NCBI RefSeq assembly: GCF_001885585.1
Contig: NZ_LSRP01000103.1
Span: forward strand, 1 to 32,309
Reading direction: 5' to 3'
From: Pararhizobium antarcticum
GTDB taxonomy: Bacteria > Pseudomonadota > Alphaproteobacteria > Rhizobiales > Rhizobiaceae
Length of the DNA stretch: 32,309 nucleotides
How positions within the stretch are numbered: position 1 is the stretch's first letter; each line of letters starts with the position of its first letter. Below the pieces are notes generated by a model that was given only the letters and a program-made list of their open reading frames with translations, searched no databases and was not told where the DNA came from. Below, in pieces: positions 22,810 to 31,712 of this stretch. Position numbers and translations under genes: made by a program.

Positions 22810-23373
22810 ATGGGATCGGCGGCGAAACGGGTTGAGGCGGCAGAACTCTATGCGCCGCTGCTGGGCGCGAACCCGTCGCATCCGAACGGCTGGCCCATCC
22901 GTGTGATCGTCGCCTCGCAGACGGAGGCGCGGCACAACCGCGCCGACTGGGCGCCGAGCCACCTGATCTCGATCCGCGCGCCGGGCACGAAACTTCTGTC
23001 GATGATCGCGGTGCCCCCGGAAAACCATCTGGACCTGCTGTTTGGCGACGTCACCGACCCGGACGAGCGCGAGGCGGCGCGGCCAGAGGCGATCGAACAG
23101 GCCTTCGCCTTTATCGACCGCCTGTCGGCGGATGCCAATCTTCTGGTCCACTGCCTGCGCGGCATCGGCCGCTCGACGGCGCTGACGCTCGGCATTCTGG
23201 CCCGCTACATGCCCCCGGAAGACGCCGCCGGCATGCTGCATGGACTGCGGCCCGAAGCCAAGCCGAACCGCCATGTCGTCGGCCTTTGCGATGCGGCGCT
23301 CGGGCTTAAAGGCCGGCTGGCGAAACAGGCGCTGCGCTTTCCGGCGAAAGTCTGGAAGCCGGGAAAACCGTGA
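22810..23373 (+). CDS. Protein tyrosine phosphatase-like protein (CX5R)
   Basis: A 187-residue cysteine phosphatase. The signature VHCLRGIGRSTA gives His114, Cys115 and Arg121 (CX5R), with FGDVTDPD (Asp80 or Asp83) as candidate general acid. The compact size and the AFIDRL helix before the signature resemble dual-specificity phosphatases. AAGGGGCG lies just before ATG 22810. It follows the patatin gene by 95 bases and may be co-transcribed with it. Substrate (protein, lipid or nucleotide) unknown. Confidence 0.85.
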   Translation: MGSAAKRVEAAELYAPLLGANPSHPNGWPIRVIVASQTEARHNRADWAPSHLISIRAPGTKLLSMIAVPPENHLDLLFGDVTDPDEREAARPEAIEQAFAFIDRLSADANLLVHCLRGIGRSTALTLGILARYMPPEDAAGMLHGLRPEAKPNRHVVGLCDAALGLKGRLAKQALRFPAKVWKPGKP

Positions 23374-23474
23374 GCCATCCGCTTGCCTCGAAATCATTGT
23401 GCAGCGCACACAAATTTGACATGATGGGCCTCAACAACCGCGCCCAAGCGGTGGACTGACGGGAGGCTTTTTCA

Positions 23475-24125
23475 ATGTCACATGCGGCCTATGTTTTCGA
23501 TGCCTATGGCACGCTGTTCGACGTGCATGCGGCCGTGCGCAAGCACAGCGCGGCCCTCGGCCCCGAGGCGCAGGCATTTTCCGATCTGTGGCGCGCCAAA
23601 CAGCTGGAATATTCCTGGGTGCGCTCGCTGATGGGCGCCTATGCGGATTTCTGGGTGCTGACGGAGCAGGCGCTGGACTATTGTTTCCAGACGTTTCCGG
23701 CGATCGATCGCAGCCTGAAGCCGGCGCTTCTCGACGCCTACTGGACGCTCGACTGCTACCCGGAAGTGCCCTTTGTCCTGAAGGGCCTGAAGGATGCCGG
23801 CGCGCGCATCGCCATCCTGTCGAACGGTTCTCCGGCCATGCTCGCTTCGGCCGTCAAGAACGCGGCCCTCGACATCATCATCGACGACGTCTTTTCCGTC
23901 GATAGTGTGAAAGCCTTCAAGACGGCACCCGAAGCCTATGATCTCGTGACGACGCAATACAGGCTCTATCCGCAGGCCGTGTCGTTCCAGTCGTCAAACC
24001 GCTGGGACATTGCCGGCGCCACCAAGTTCGGCTTCCGGACCGTCTGGATCAACCGCGCCAACACGCCGGACGAATATATGGATTTCGGGCCATCCCTGAT
24101 CCTGCCGACACTCGAAAGCCTCTGA
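23475..24125 (+). CDS. L-2-haloacid dehalogenase (type II, HAD superfamily)
   Basis: A 216-residue HAD enzyme that hydrolyses L-2-haloacids to D-2-hydroxyacids. The nucleophile is Asp9 in VFDAYGTLFDV, motif 2 is ILSNGS (Ser116-Asn117), motif 3 is SVDSVKAFKTAPEAY with Lys149, and the closing FQSSNRWDIAGA holds Asn175 and Asp178. The pairing of SVDSVKxxK and SSNxWD is specific to type II haloacid dehalogenases. GGGAGG precedes ATG 23475. Confidence 0.93.
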   Translation: MSHAAYVFDAYGTLFDVHAAVRKHSAALGPEAQAFSDLWRAKQLEYSWVRSLMGAYADFWVLTEQALDYCFQTFPAIDRSLKPALLDAYWTLDCYPEVPFVLKGLKDAGARIAILSNGSPAMLASAVKNAALDIIIDDVFSVDSVKAFKTAPEAYDLVTTQYRLYPQAVSFQSSNRWDIAGATKFGFRTVWINRANTPDEYMDFGPSLILPTLESL

Positions 24126-24225
24126 TCACGCTCGATCGGCTTTGCCCAACAGGGCTCGAACAAAACAGGCACTTGCGCGTTCTCGCTGCGGACAACGCTT
24201 GCGAACACGAACGGAGGAGCCTTTC

Positions 24226-24651
24226 ATGGCCGACATGACGCTTACGGATATTGCCGAGAAAATGCGCGACATCGACATTGCGATGCTTTGCACGCACACG
24301 GATGGCGGCGCCATCGCCGCTCGCCCGATGAGCAACAACCGCGACGTCGACTATGACGGCGATTCCTACTACTTCACCTGGGACAAGACCCGCATGGTCG
24401 AGGATATCCGCAAGGAGGCCAAGGTCTCCCTGACATTCCAGGGCAAAAAGGCCTTTGCGGTTGCCGTCGAGGGCGTTGCGGAATTGTCGTCGGACAAAAA
24501 GGACTTCAAGGCACACTGGACGTCTGATCTCGACCAGTGGTTCGAGGACGGCATCGACACGCCGGGCGTCATGATGATCAAGGTGCGCGCCAGCCGCGTT
24601 CACTACTGGGACGGCGAGGACGAAGGCGAAGTCAAGCTGAAGAAACAATAG
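24226..24651 (+). CDS. PNPOx-like flavin-binding general stress protein
   Basis: A 141-residue split-barrel protein of the pyridoxamine 5'-phosphate oxidase-like family (general stress protein 26 group). Features: DIAMLCTHTDGGAIAARPMS, YYFTWDKTRMVEDI, VSLTFQGKKAFAVAVEG and IKVRASRVHYWDG. Members bind FMN or FAD; the reaction is unknown. ATG 24226 is chosen for the GGAGGAG seven bases upstream. It ends 12 bases before the stop of the convergent ChaC-like gene. Confidence 0.9.
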   Translation: MADMTLTDIAEKMRDIDIAMLCTHTDGGAIAARPMSNNRDVDYDGDSYYFTWDKTRMVEDIRKEAKVSLTFQGKKAFAVAVEGVAELSSDKKDFKAHWTSDLDQWFEDGIDTPGVMMIKVRASRVHYWDGEDEGEVKLKKQ

Positions 24652-24662
24652 CTTGAAGACGA

Positions 24663-25409
24663 TCAGCCCGCACGGCGAATGTCCGGCGGGCTGTCACTCT
24701 GCACGCGCGGCTGAGGATCGGGGCCTTTCAGCGCCTTGATCTCGGCCGCCACCAGTTCCTGCAGCCGCCAGAGATTGCGATCGCGGATGCCGAGTTCTTC
24801 CAGATGCGAGACGGTGTTGTAGAGATATTCGGCACAGGATCCCATATGGCCGCAGGCGCGGGCGAGAATACGGGCCACCTCGGACAGCGGGCGTCGGTCG
24901 ATCGTGCGCGGCGTGCTGCCCACCCAGAAGCCGAGCGCCCTGCGATTTCCGAAATCACCCCTGACCGGCAGCCAGCGGACCGAGCGCAGGCTTTCACAAT
25001 CGCTGACTTCGCGCCGCAGCATGCGCTCGATCTGCGCGACGCGATCGGCGTCCGGTAGGCGGTAGATGACACCGTCGCAACGGCCGCCCTGCGCCAGCGC
25101 CATCATCAGGCCCGGCTGCGCCCGCGAGCCCCGCCAGCGGTTGATCTGCAGGGTGAAGGCGCGGTGCCAGCCGAAGGCCGTGGCGCGGGCGGAATCGATA
25201 TGGTCGAATTCGGGTTTCCAGATCAGCGAGCCATAGGCAAAGACCCAGAGCGGCTCGTCACCGCTGTCTTGCGCCAGGCGGTTCGCGACAGCCCGGAAGT
25301 CCGCATCCGTCAGTTCCGTCCAGCATCCGTCCGGACCCGGATCGACCTCGTCCCGGTGGCACAGGGCGACCAGATCGGGCGCCAGAACCATTTGTCTCGG
25401 TCTCGCCAT
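24663..25409 (-). CDS. ChaC-like gamma-glutamylcyclotransferase
   Basis: A 248-residue enzyme. WVFAYGSLIWKPEFD holds the YGSLIW substrate loop (59-64). GVIYRL and MLRREVSDCE give Glu134 as candidate catalytic acid. ChaC enzymes cleave glutathione to 5-oxoproline and cysteinylglycine. It carries about 50 extra N-terminal residues before the fold. ATG 25409 has only a weak ribosome site (GAGAAG); an upstream in-frame start at 25493 is less likely because that sequence is not conserved-looking. Confidence 0.9.
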   Translation of the reverse strand: MARPRQMVLAPDLVALCHRDEVDPGPDGCWTELTDADFRAVANRLAQDSGDEPLWVFAYGSLIWKPEFDHIDSARATAFGWHRAFTLQINRWRGSRAQPGLMMALAQGGRCDGVIYRLPDADRVAQIERMLRREVSDCESLRSVRWLPVRGDFGNRRALGFWVGSTPRTIDRRPLSEVARILARACGHMGSCAEYLYNTVSHLEELGIRDRNLWRLQELVAAEIKALKGPDPQPRVQSDSPPDIRRAG

Positions 25410-25546
25410 ACGCGCTTCTCGACACTGCCTTTGCACCGTCCTGGAACGATGCTTTTCATGGCCAGACAGTGCCAGAGCAGCACAGCCTGTCAAGACAAAA
25501 TTGTGCGGCGCAGCAGGCTTCTTGGCCAGCCTGGTGTCGGTTCCGG

Positions 25547-26452
25547 CTATGCAGGATCGATGCGGGCGACCAGAAAATCGATGAAGGCGCGGATGCGGGC
25601 GGCAAGATGATCATGGCCGGCAAAGACGGCATGGATGGTTTCCCGGTCGGCGGGCCGATGGGCCTTGAGGACGGGCACCAGACGGCCGGCATCGACATCG
25701 GGCTGGACATGGAAGGCGCCGATACGGCCGATGCCGAGCCCGTCGAGGCAGAAGCGCCGCATGACGAAACCGGAATTGACGAGCAGCGCCGGTTCGAACG
25801 GTCGCTGCACGGTGGCGCCGCTTTGCGGATCGAGAAACGGCCATTCGGTGCGGATGCCGGGAATGTTGAACCCCAGGCAGGCATGCCGGGCAAGGTCGGC
25901 TGGCGTCTCCGGCATGCCATATCGGGCGAGATAGGCGGGCGACGCCACCAGCAGGCGGTGGCTATCGAGCAGTTTGCGCGCCTTCAGTGACGAATCGCGC
26001 AGCGCTCCGGAGGAGCGGATGGCGATATCGGTGCGTTCCTCGACAAGATCGCTGACGCTGTCGGTCAGGGAAATGTCGAGGACGACATGCGGATAGAGCC
26101 CTCGAAACTCGCCGATCAGCGGCAGGATATAACGCTCGGCAAAAGCCATCAGCGCGCTGATCCGCAAAAGACCGTGCGGCACAGCGCGGGCACCACCGGA
26201 GACCAGACGCTCGGTCTCGGCGATGTCCGAAAGAATGGCGCGAGCCCGCTCCAGATAGATCTCGCCCTCCGGTGTCAGTTGCAGGGCTCGGGTGGTTCGC
26301 ACCAGAAGCCGCGTGCCGAGGCGATCCTCCAGCCGGGTCACGAGCTTGCTGACCGCCGATGGCGACAGGTTCAGCTTGCGCCCTGCGGCGGAGAAACTTT
26401 TGAGATTTGCCGCCGTCACGAAGACGTCCATCTCGCCTGCCCGGTTGTCCAT
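25547..26452 (-). CDS. LysR-family transcriptional regulator
   Basis: A regulator of about 301 residues. The N-terminal winged helix is EMDVFVTAANLKSFSAAGRK followed by LNLSPSAVSKLVTRLEDRLG. A substrate-binding domain with two Rossmann-like halves follows (GLLRISALMAFAERYILPLI ... GFVMRRFCLDGLGIGRIGAF). It belongs to the subgroup with DIAIRSG-type motifs. ATG 26452 places the protein at the usual LysR length; ATG 26467 is also possible. Divergent from an MFS transporter, which it probably regulates with the downstream aldo/keto reductases. Confidence 0.92.
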   Translation of the reverse strand: MDNRAGEMDVFVTAANLKSFSAAGRKLNLSPSAVSKLVTRLEDRLGTRLLVRTTRALQLTPEGEIYLERARAILSDIAETERLVSGGARAVPHGLLRISALMAFAERYILPLIGEFRGLYPHVVLDISLTDSVSDLVEERTDIAIRSSGALRDSSLKARKLLDSHRLLVASPAYLARYGMPETPADLARHACLGFNIPGIRTEWPFLDPQSGATVQRPFEPALLVNSGFVMRRFCLDGLGIGRIGAFHVQPDVDAGRLVPVLKAHRPADRETIHAVFAGHDHLAARIRAFIDFLVARIDPA

Positions 26453-26487
26453 CGTCGCCCAATTCATGAATTTATTTCACAGATACT

Positions 26488-26528
26488 TATCCATTCCGCC
26501 GGATACCGGCGCAAGTCCTCTTTTGACA
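26488..26528 (+). promoter_or_regulatory. LysR/MFS divergent promoter region with a possible LysR site
   Basis: TATCC (26488-26492) and GGATA (26501-26505) form an inverted repeat with an 8-bp spacer, broadly like a LysR site. TTGACA at 26523-26528 is a consensus -35 for the MFS gene, but no convincing -10 follows. A CGACGG/CCGTCG hairpin (26550-26567) lies in the putative leader. Confidence 0.35.
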
Positions 26529-26604
26529 TAGTTGCGGCATCGAAACAGACGACGGCCCGCGCCGTCGCCCAACAGCCCGTCCTCCCGGACCAAAAGGTGT
26601 TTGA

Positions 26605-27786
26605 ATGCCCCTTGCCCTCTTTGCGCTCACGATCGCCGCCTATGCGATCGGAACCACCGAATTCGTCATCGTCGGGCTATTGCCGACCGTTGCAACCGAT
26701 CTCGGCATCACCCTGCCGCTGGCCGGCCTGATCGTTTCCATCTATGCGCTCGGCGTGACCTTCGGCGCACCCGTCCTCACGGCGCTCACCGGACGCCTCG
26801 AACGCAAGCCGCTTCTGATCGGCCTGATGGTGCTGTTCATCGGCGGCAACGCCATGGCGGCGCTCAGCCCAACCTATGAGATGCTGCTGGTCGCCCGCGT
26901 GCTGTCGGCCTTTGCGCACGGCGTTTTCTTCTCGGTCGGTGCAACGATTGCGGCCAGCCTCGTGCCGGAAAACCGCCGCGCCTCGGCGATCGCCCTGATG
27001 TTCATGGGCCTCACCGTCGCCATCGTCACCGGCGTGCCGCTCGGCACCGTGATCGGCCAGACCTTCGGCTGGCGTGCGACCTTCTGGGCCGTCTCCGGCC
27101 TTGGCGTAATCGCTCTTGCCGGTATTGCCACGCTGCTGCCGAATTCGATCGAAAAGGCGCCGCCCGCAAGCCTGATGGAGCAGGTGCGCGTGCTCGGTTC
27201 CGGCCGCCTGCTGCTTGTCTTCGGCATGACGGCGCTCGGCTATGGCGGCACCTTCGTCACCTTCACCTTTCTTGCTCCGATGCTGCAGGACATAACCGGC
27301 CTTGCCGCCTCCAGCGTCAGCTTCGTGCTGGTGCTCTACGGCCTGGCCATTGCCGCGGGCAATATCGCCGGCGGACGCATCGCCGACCGCAATCCGGCAA
27401 AGGCGCTCACCGGCCTGTTTGCCCTGCAGGCACTGGTCCTGGTGATCTTCAGCTTCACAGCATCCTCGCCCGTTCCCGCGTTGATCACGCTCGCCGCCCT
27501 CGGCTTCCTGTCCTTTGCCAATGTGCCCGGCCTGCAACTCTATGTCGTGCAACTGGCAAAACAGCATCGCCCCGGTGCCGTCGATGTCGCCTCGGCGCTC
27601 AACATCGCCGCCTTCAATCTCGGCATCGCCGCCGGTGCCTGGATCGGTGGACTGGTCGTCGCCTCGAAACTCGGCCTTGCCGCAACACCCTGGGTCGGCG
27701 CCATTCTCGTGGCCGGCGCGCTGGTGCTGACCATGATCAGCGCCAGCCTCGATCGCCGGCCCACCTGTTCGCAAGCCACCGCCTGA
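26605..27786 (+). CDS. MFS drug/metabolite efflux transporter (DHA1-like)
   Basis: A 393-residue protein with about 12 membrane helices. It begins PLALFALTIAAYAIGTTEFV with the DHA1-type TTEFVIVGLLPTVA, GRLERKPLL in the helix 2-3 loop, and RVLSAFAHGVFF in helix 4. These resemble the AraJ/arabinose and purine-exporter branch of 12-helix proton-driven efflux pumps. The substrate is unknown. It is followed 30 bases on by an aldo/keto reductase gene, suggesting a joint detoxification role, and is divergent from a LysR regulator. Confidence 0.92.
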   Translation: MPLALFALTIAAYAIGTTEFVIVGLLPTVATDLGITLPLAGLIVSIYALGVTFGAPVLTALTGRLERKPLLIGLMVLFIGGNAMAALSPTYEMLLVARVLSAFAHGVFFSVGATIAASLVPENRRASAIALMFMGLTVAIVTGVPLGTVIGQTFGWRATFWAVSGLGVIALAGIATLLPNSIEKAPPASLMEQVRVLGSGRLLLVFGMTALGYGGTFVTFTFLAPMLQDITGLAASSVSFVLVLYGLAIAAGNIAGGRIADRNPAKALTGLFALQALVLVIFSFTASSPVPALITLAALGFLSFANVPGLQLYVVQLAKQHRPGAVDVASALNIAAFNLGIAAGAWIGGLVVASKLGLAATPWVGAILVAGALVLTMISASLDRRPTCSQATA

Positions 27787-27816
27787 ACCCGGCATATCAA
27801 GCAAAAGGACGAGATC

Positions 27817-28854
27817 ATGGACTATCGAAATCTTGGAAAATCCGGACTGAAAGTCCCTGTCCTGAGCTTCGGAGCCGGCACGTTCGGCGGCTCCGGGCCG
27901 CTGTTCGGGGCTTGGGGCAATACCGATATCAATGAGGCCAGGCGCCTGGTCGACATCTGCCTCGACGCCGGCGTTACCCTGTTCGACACGGCGGATGTCT
28001 ATTCGAACGGCGCATCCGAAGAGGTGCTGGGGGCGGCGATCAAGGGCCGCCGCGACGCGGTATTGATCTCCACCAAGGCCAGCCTTCCAACGGGCGACGG
28101 ACCAAACGACTGGGGCTCCTCGCGCCACCGGCTGATCCGCTCGGTCGAGGCGGCGCTGAAGCGTCTCGACACGGACCATATCGACATTTTTCAACTTCAC
28201 GCCTTCGATGCGAGCACCCCGGTCGAGGAGGTGCTCTCCACGCTGGACGATCTCGTGCGCGCCGGCAAGCTGCGTTACATCGGCGTCTCGAATTTCTCCG
28301 GCTGGCAGATCATGAAATCACTGGCCGTCTCGGACACATATGGCTGGTCCCGCTACGTTGCAAATCAGGTCTATTATTCGCTGATTGGTCGCGACTATGA
28401 ATGGGACCTGATGCCGCTCGGCAAGGATCAGGGTCTCGGCGCGTTGGTCTGGAGCCCGCTCGGCTGGGGCCGCCTGACCGGCAAGATCAGCCGCGGCAAA
28501 CCCCTGCCCGAAGGCAGCCGCCTGCATGAAACGGCTGATTTCGGGCCGCCGGTCGAAGAGGAACACCTCTACCGCGTCGTCGATGCCCTGCAACACGTCG
28601 CAGAGCAGACGGACAAGACCGTTCCGCAGGTCGCACTCAACTGGCTAACCCAGCGACCGACGGTGTCATCGGTCATCATCGGCGCGCGCAACGAGCAGCA
28701 ATTGCGCCAGAATCTCGAGGCAATCGGCTGGACGCTGACGTCGGAGCAGATCGCAATCCTTGACGCGGCAAGCACGGTCACGGCGCCCTATCCGCACTTT
28801 CCCTATCGCCGTCAGGACGGTTTTGCCCGGCTCGATCCGCCGATTACAGGCTAA
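27817..28854 (+). CDS. Aldo/keto reductase (potassium-channel beta-subunit-like group)
   Basis: A 345-residue NADPH-dependent carbonyl reductase. The catalytic tetrad is Asp57 and Tyr62 (LFDTADVYSNG), Lys87 (ISTKASL) and His128 (FQLHAFD). YRNLGKSGLKVPVLSFGAGT opens the barrel. SSVIIGARNEQQLRQNL is the C-terminal NADPH-binding part. The length and GKSGLKV start place it in the AKR group of YghZ-like enzymes. It follows the MFS gene by 30 bases and is probably in its operon. Confidence 0.93.
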   Translation: MDYRNLGKSGLKVPVLSFGAGTFGGSGPLFGAWGNTDINEARRLVDICLDAGVTLFDTADVYSNGASEEVLGAAIKGRRDAVLISTKASLPTGDGPNDWGSSRHRLIRSVEAALKRLDTDHIDIFQLHAFDASTPVEEVLSTLDDLVRAGKLRYIGVSNFSGWQIMKSLAVSDTYGWSRYVANQVYYSLIGRDYEWDLMPLGKDQGLGALVWSPLGWGRLTGKISRGKPLPEGSRLHETADFGPPVEEEHLYRVVDALQHVAEQTDKTVPQVALNWLTQRPTVSSVIIGARNEQQLRQNLEAIGWTLTSEQIAILDAASTVTAPYPHFPYRRQDGFARLDPPITG

Positions 28855-28959
28855 TGAGCGGCGCTCTGCGGCCTTGAACCGCCGATCAAAGACGCCATCT
28901 AAAACCTGCCATTCCGGCCCGGCGCGTCTTGCCGGGTCTCTCCGCTGAAAGGACATTCC

Positions 28960-29793
28960 ATGCACACCGTCAACGCCCATGGCGCCAACATCCCGGCTCT
29001 CGGCTTCGGCACCTTCCGCATGCCCGGCCCGGATGTCCTGCGCATCCTGCCGAAAGCCATCGCACTCGGCTTCCGTCATATCGACACAGCCCAGATCTAT
29101 CGCAACGAGGCGGAAGTCGGCGATGCGATCCAGGCCTCCGGCATTGCCCGCAGTGATATTTTCCTCACCACCAAGGTCTGGGTCGATCAGTACAAACATG
29201 CCGATTTTCTCGCCTCCGTCGATGAGAGCCTGAACAAGCTGAAGACCGACCATGTCGATCTGCTGCTGCTGCACTGGCCCTCCCGCGGCGTGCCGCTGGC
29301 CGAGCAGATCGGTGCGCTGAACGCCGTGAAACAGGCGGGCAAGGTGCGCCATATCGGCGTTTCCAATTTCAACACCAAGCTGATGGCCGATTCGGTCGCG
29401 CTCAGCGATGCGCCTGTTGTCACCAACCAGATTGAATATCATCCCTATCTCGACCAGAGCATCGTGCTGGACGCCGCGCGCGCCGCCGGCATGTCGATAA
29501 CAGCCTATTTTGCCATGGCCGACGGCAAGGTGCCGAACGAACCGCTGTTGAAGGATATCGGCGCCAAACACGGCAAGACCGCCGCCCAGGTCGTGCTGCG
29601 CTGGCTGACGCAACAGGACGGTGTGATTGCGCTGTCGAAGACCGCCACGGAAAGCCGGCTTTCAGAGAATTTCGATGTCTTCGATTTTGATCTGTCGGGC
29701 GACGAGATGGCCGCAATCCACAGGCTCGCCCGGCCCAACGGCCGCATTGTCAGCCCCGGCGGCCTGGCCCCGGACTGGGATCGCGTGGACTAA
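28960..29793 (+). CDS. dkgB: 2,5-diketo-D-gluconate reductase B-like aldo/keto reductase
   Basis: A 277-residue aldo/keto reductase close in layout to E. coli DkgB. Tetrad: Asp42 and Tyr47 (IDTAQIYRNEAEVG), Lys72 (FLTTKVW) and His105 (LLLHWPS). VSPGGLAPDWD at the C-terminus parallels the DkgB ending LVSPEGLAPEWD. DkgB enzymes reduce 2,5-diketogluconate and also methylglyoxal. GAAAGGA precedes ATG 28960. It lies 105 bases after the first aldo/keto reductase on the same strand. Although gcd in this window starts the gluconate route, the two are 24 kb apart and a functional link is only suggestive. Confidence 0.85.
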   Translation: MHTVNAHGANIPALGFGTFRMPGPDVLRILPKAIALGFRHIDTAQIYRNEAEVGDAIQASGIARSDIFLTTKVWVDQYKHADFLASVDESLNKLKTDHVDLLLLHWPSRGVPLAEQIGALNAVKQAGKVRHIGVSNFNTKLMADSVALSDAPVVTNQIEYHPYLDQSIVLDAARAAGMSITAYFAMADGKVPNEPLLKDIGAKHGKTAAQVVLRWLTQQDGVIALSKTATESRLSENFDVFDFDLSGDEMAAIHRLARPNGRIVSPGGLAPDWDRVD

Positions 29794-29892
29794 GGTGGTC
29801 TGAAGGACGCGGCGGTCCGCTGGCTTTTGGACGGCGGACACAGCTTTCTTCGGCCACCTAAACACGGCTGGCCGACTGTCTCTCGCCTCGCT

Positions 29893-30486
29893 CTATGCCC
29901 CGATGAGGTCGGCGACGTCGACAATCAGGCCCTGCGCATCGCCAAGTGCTGCGATCGTTGCACGGTGAAGCATGGCGGCGGCAACGATCGTTCCATCGGG
30001 CAGCGGCAGGTCGCGGGTGGCGCAGGCATCGGCGACGATAGTGATTGCATAGCCGAGATCGCAGGCGGCACGAACGGTTGAGGAGACGCAATTGTGGGTC
30101 ATGAAGCCGGCGATGATGACGTCGGTTCCGGCAGGCCCGACCAGCGCCTGAAGCCCGGTTTCGAAGAAGGCGTTTGCATTGACCTTCTCGACCACCTTTT
30201 CGCCTTCGACCGGCGACACCGCATCGATGAACGCGCCGCGAACTGAAGCCCTGTCGAAAATGCCGCCGGCCTCGCCAAGCTGTGCCACATGGATGATGTG
30301 GCTGCCCGCCGCCCGCGCGGCGGCCAGCAGACGCGCTGCCCGCGCAACGGCGCTTTCAGGCTCGACGAGCGCCAGGGGGCCAGCCAGATACTCGTTCTGG
30401 TAATCGATCAGGATGAGCGTCGCCTTGGCGAGATCCGGCGGCGCCAGAACGACGCCTTCGAGCGAGAAGATGGTCTTTGCGGTCAT
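29893..30486 (-). CDS. Isochorismatase-family cysteine hydrolase
   Basis: A 197-residue hydrolase. Catalytic triad Asp28 (LILIDYQNEY), Lys101 (VEKVNANAFF) and Cys133 (FMTHNCVSSTVRAA), with the cis-peptide region GFMTHNC typical of nicotinamidase/isochorismatase-like enzymes. ATG 30486 is preceded by GGAGGG. Substrate unknown; the presence of a Cys nucleophile favours amide hydrolysis (such as nicotinamidase or ureidoacrylate type) over isochorismate. Confidence 0.92.
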   Translation of the reverse strand: MTAKTIFSLEGVVLAPPDLAKATLILIDYQNEYLAGPLALVEPESAVARAARLLAAARAAGSHIIHVAQLGEAGGIFDRASVRGAFIDAVSPVEGEKVVEKVNANAFFETGLQALVGPAGTDVIIAGFMTHNCVSSTVRAACDLGYAITIVADACATRDLPLPDGTIVAAAMLHRATIAALGDAQGLIVDVADLIGA

Positions 30487-30694
30487 GAATGGCCCTCCGA
30501 TGCACGAGCCTATCAAGCCGTCTTGCCGCAATGCAATGCGAATGTTTCAGGTCGTGCGTTTCCAATGTAGTCTGGGGAGCCGCGACGGCCCGTGCTGAGC
30601 CATTCTTTCGTCCTGCGGCATGGGTCGTGTATCCTGCGTGGCACCTCAACAAAGCGCACGAGACACAAGCGACCGCAAGGAGGCCACTTGACCC

Positions 30695-31618
30695 ATGTCC
30701 ATACCCCCCATGTCCACCCCCCATGTCGATGACCTCGATGCACTGCTCGCCCTGGGCGGCTCGACCGCCTTGCTGGCGGTTCGCGAGGGGCGCGTGGTGT
30801 TCGAGCGGGGTCATCACGCGCACCGCTCAAGCATCGCTTCGGTGCGCAAGTCGCTGATCGGCATCCTCTACGGCATTGCCATTGCCGAGGGCAAAATCGA
30901 TGCCAACGCCACGCTGGCGGACCTTTCGATCGACGACATCTCGCCTTTGAGCCCTGCGGAACAGCAGGCGACCGTTCTGGACCTCCTGAAAGCCCGCTCG
31001 GGCGTCTACCACCCTTGCGTTTACGGCAACGAACCGCCGCGGCCCGCCCGCGGCACCCATGCCGCCGGGACATTCTGGTTCTACAACAATTGGGACTTCA
31101 ACGTGCTCGGCACGATCTATCGCCAGGAGACCGGCCGGCCGCTATCCGCAGCGTTTCAGGAGCATGTCGCCGAACCGCTCGGCATGCGGGATTTTGCGCC
31201 CGACGATATTTTCGATCTGCCCGGTCCGGAATCGCGCCACCCGGTCTACAAGATGCGCTTTTCCGGTCGGGACCTTGCCCGCATCGGCCAACTCTTCCTC
31301 AAGGGCGGGCTTTGGGACGGACGCCGGATCCTGCCGCACCAATGGATCATCGACAGTGTCACGCCGTGGAGCGATCTTGGCGGCGGTCGCGGCTATGGTT
31401 ATCTCTGGTGGACGGCAAAGGCGCAGGCGCCGGGTGACAGCCTCAGCATCGATTTTCCGATCTGTTATGCCAGCGGCGCCGGCGGACAATATATCATCCT
31501 TGTCGAGGCGCTCGATCTCGTCGTGGTCCACCGTGCCGCCGATGTCAGCAACGGTATCAGCCATGCCCGCATGGGCGAGATCCTGCGGGCCCTGCTGCGT
31601 GTGATCGGCTGCGTGTGA
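30695..31618 (+). CDS. Serine hydrolase of the beta-lactamase/PBP-like family (class C type)
   Basis: A 307-residue protein with the class C-like motifs SVRK (Ser49-Lys52) and YNN (Tyr130-Asn132, in FWFYNNWDFN). The third motif near the C-terminus is not a clear KTG; the nearest is ASGAGGQ. It has no signal peptide, so it is probably cytoplasmic and more likely an esterase or peptidase than a true beta-lactamase. AAGGAGG lies 11 bases upstream of ATG 30695. The last codons and the stop fall inside a 14-bp tandem duplication. Confidence 0.88.
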   Translation: MSIPPMSTPHVDDLDALLALGGSTALLAVREGRVVFERGHHAHRSSIASVRKSLIGILYGIAIAEGKIDANATLADLSIDDISPLSPAEQQATVLDLLKARSGVYHPCVYGNEPPRPARGTHAAGTFWFYNNWDFNVLGTIYRQETGRPLSAAFQEHVAEPLGMRDFAPDDIFDLPGPESRHPVYKMRFSGRDLARIGQLFLKGGLWDGRRILPHQWIIDSVTPWSDLGGGRGYGYLWWTAKAQAPGDSLSIDFPICYASGAGGQYIILVEALDLVVVHRAADVSNGISHARMGEILRALLRVIGCV

Positions 31619-31639
31619 TCGGCTGAACGTGATCGACTG
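31598..31639. repeat. 14-bp tandem duplication spanning the serine hydrolase stop codon
   Basis: CGTGTGATCGGCTG occurs at 31598-31611 and 31612-31625, followed by a diverged copy aacgtgatcgactg (31626-31639). The unit is not a multiple of three, so the TGA stop (31616-31618) exists because of the duplication frame. Confidence 0.85.
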
Positions 31640-31712
31640 AACCGGCCTTTCAAACAGGGCGCCATTCGGCTATGGACGAGGCGCGCCTGAGATGCGGCGC
31701 AGGGAGCCCCCG

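Noticed and set aside
26677..28200. A 507-codon open frame antisense to the MFS and aldo/keto reductase genes
   Set aside because: It crosses two well-supported genes and reads as low-complexity Asp/Gly/Arg/Gln without domains.
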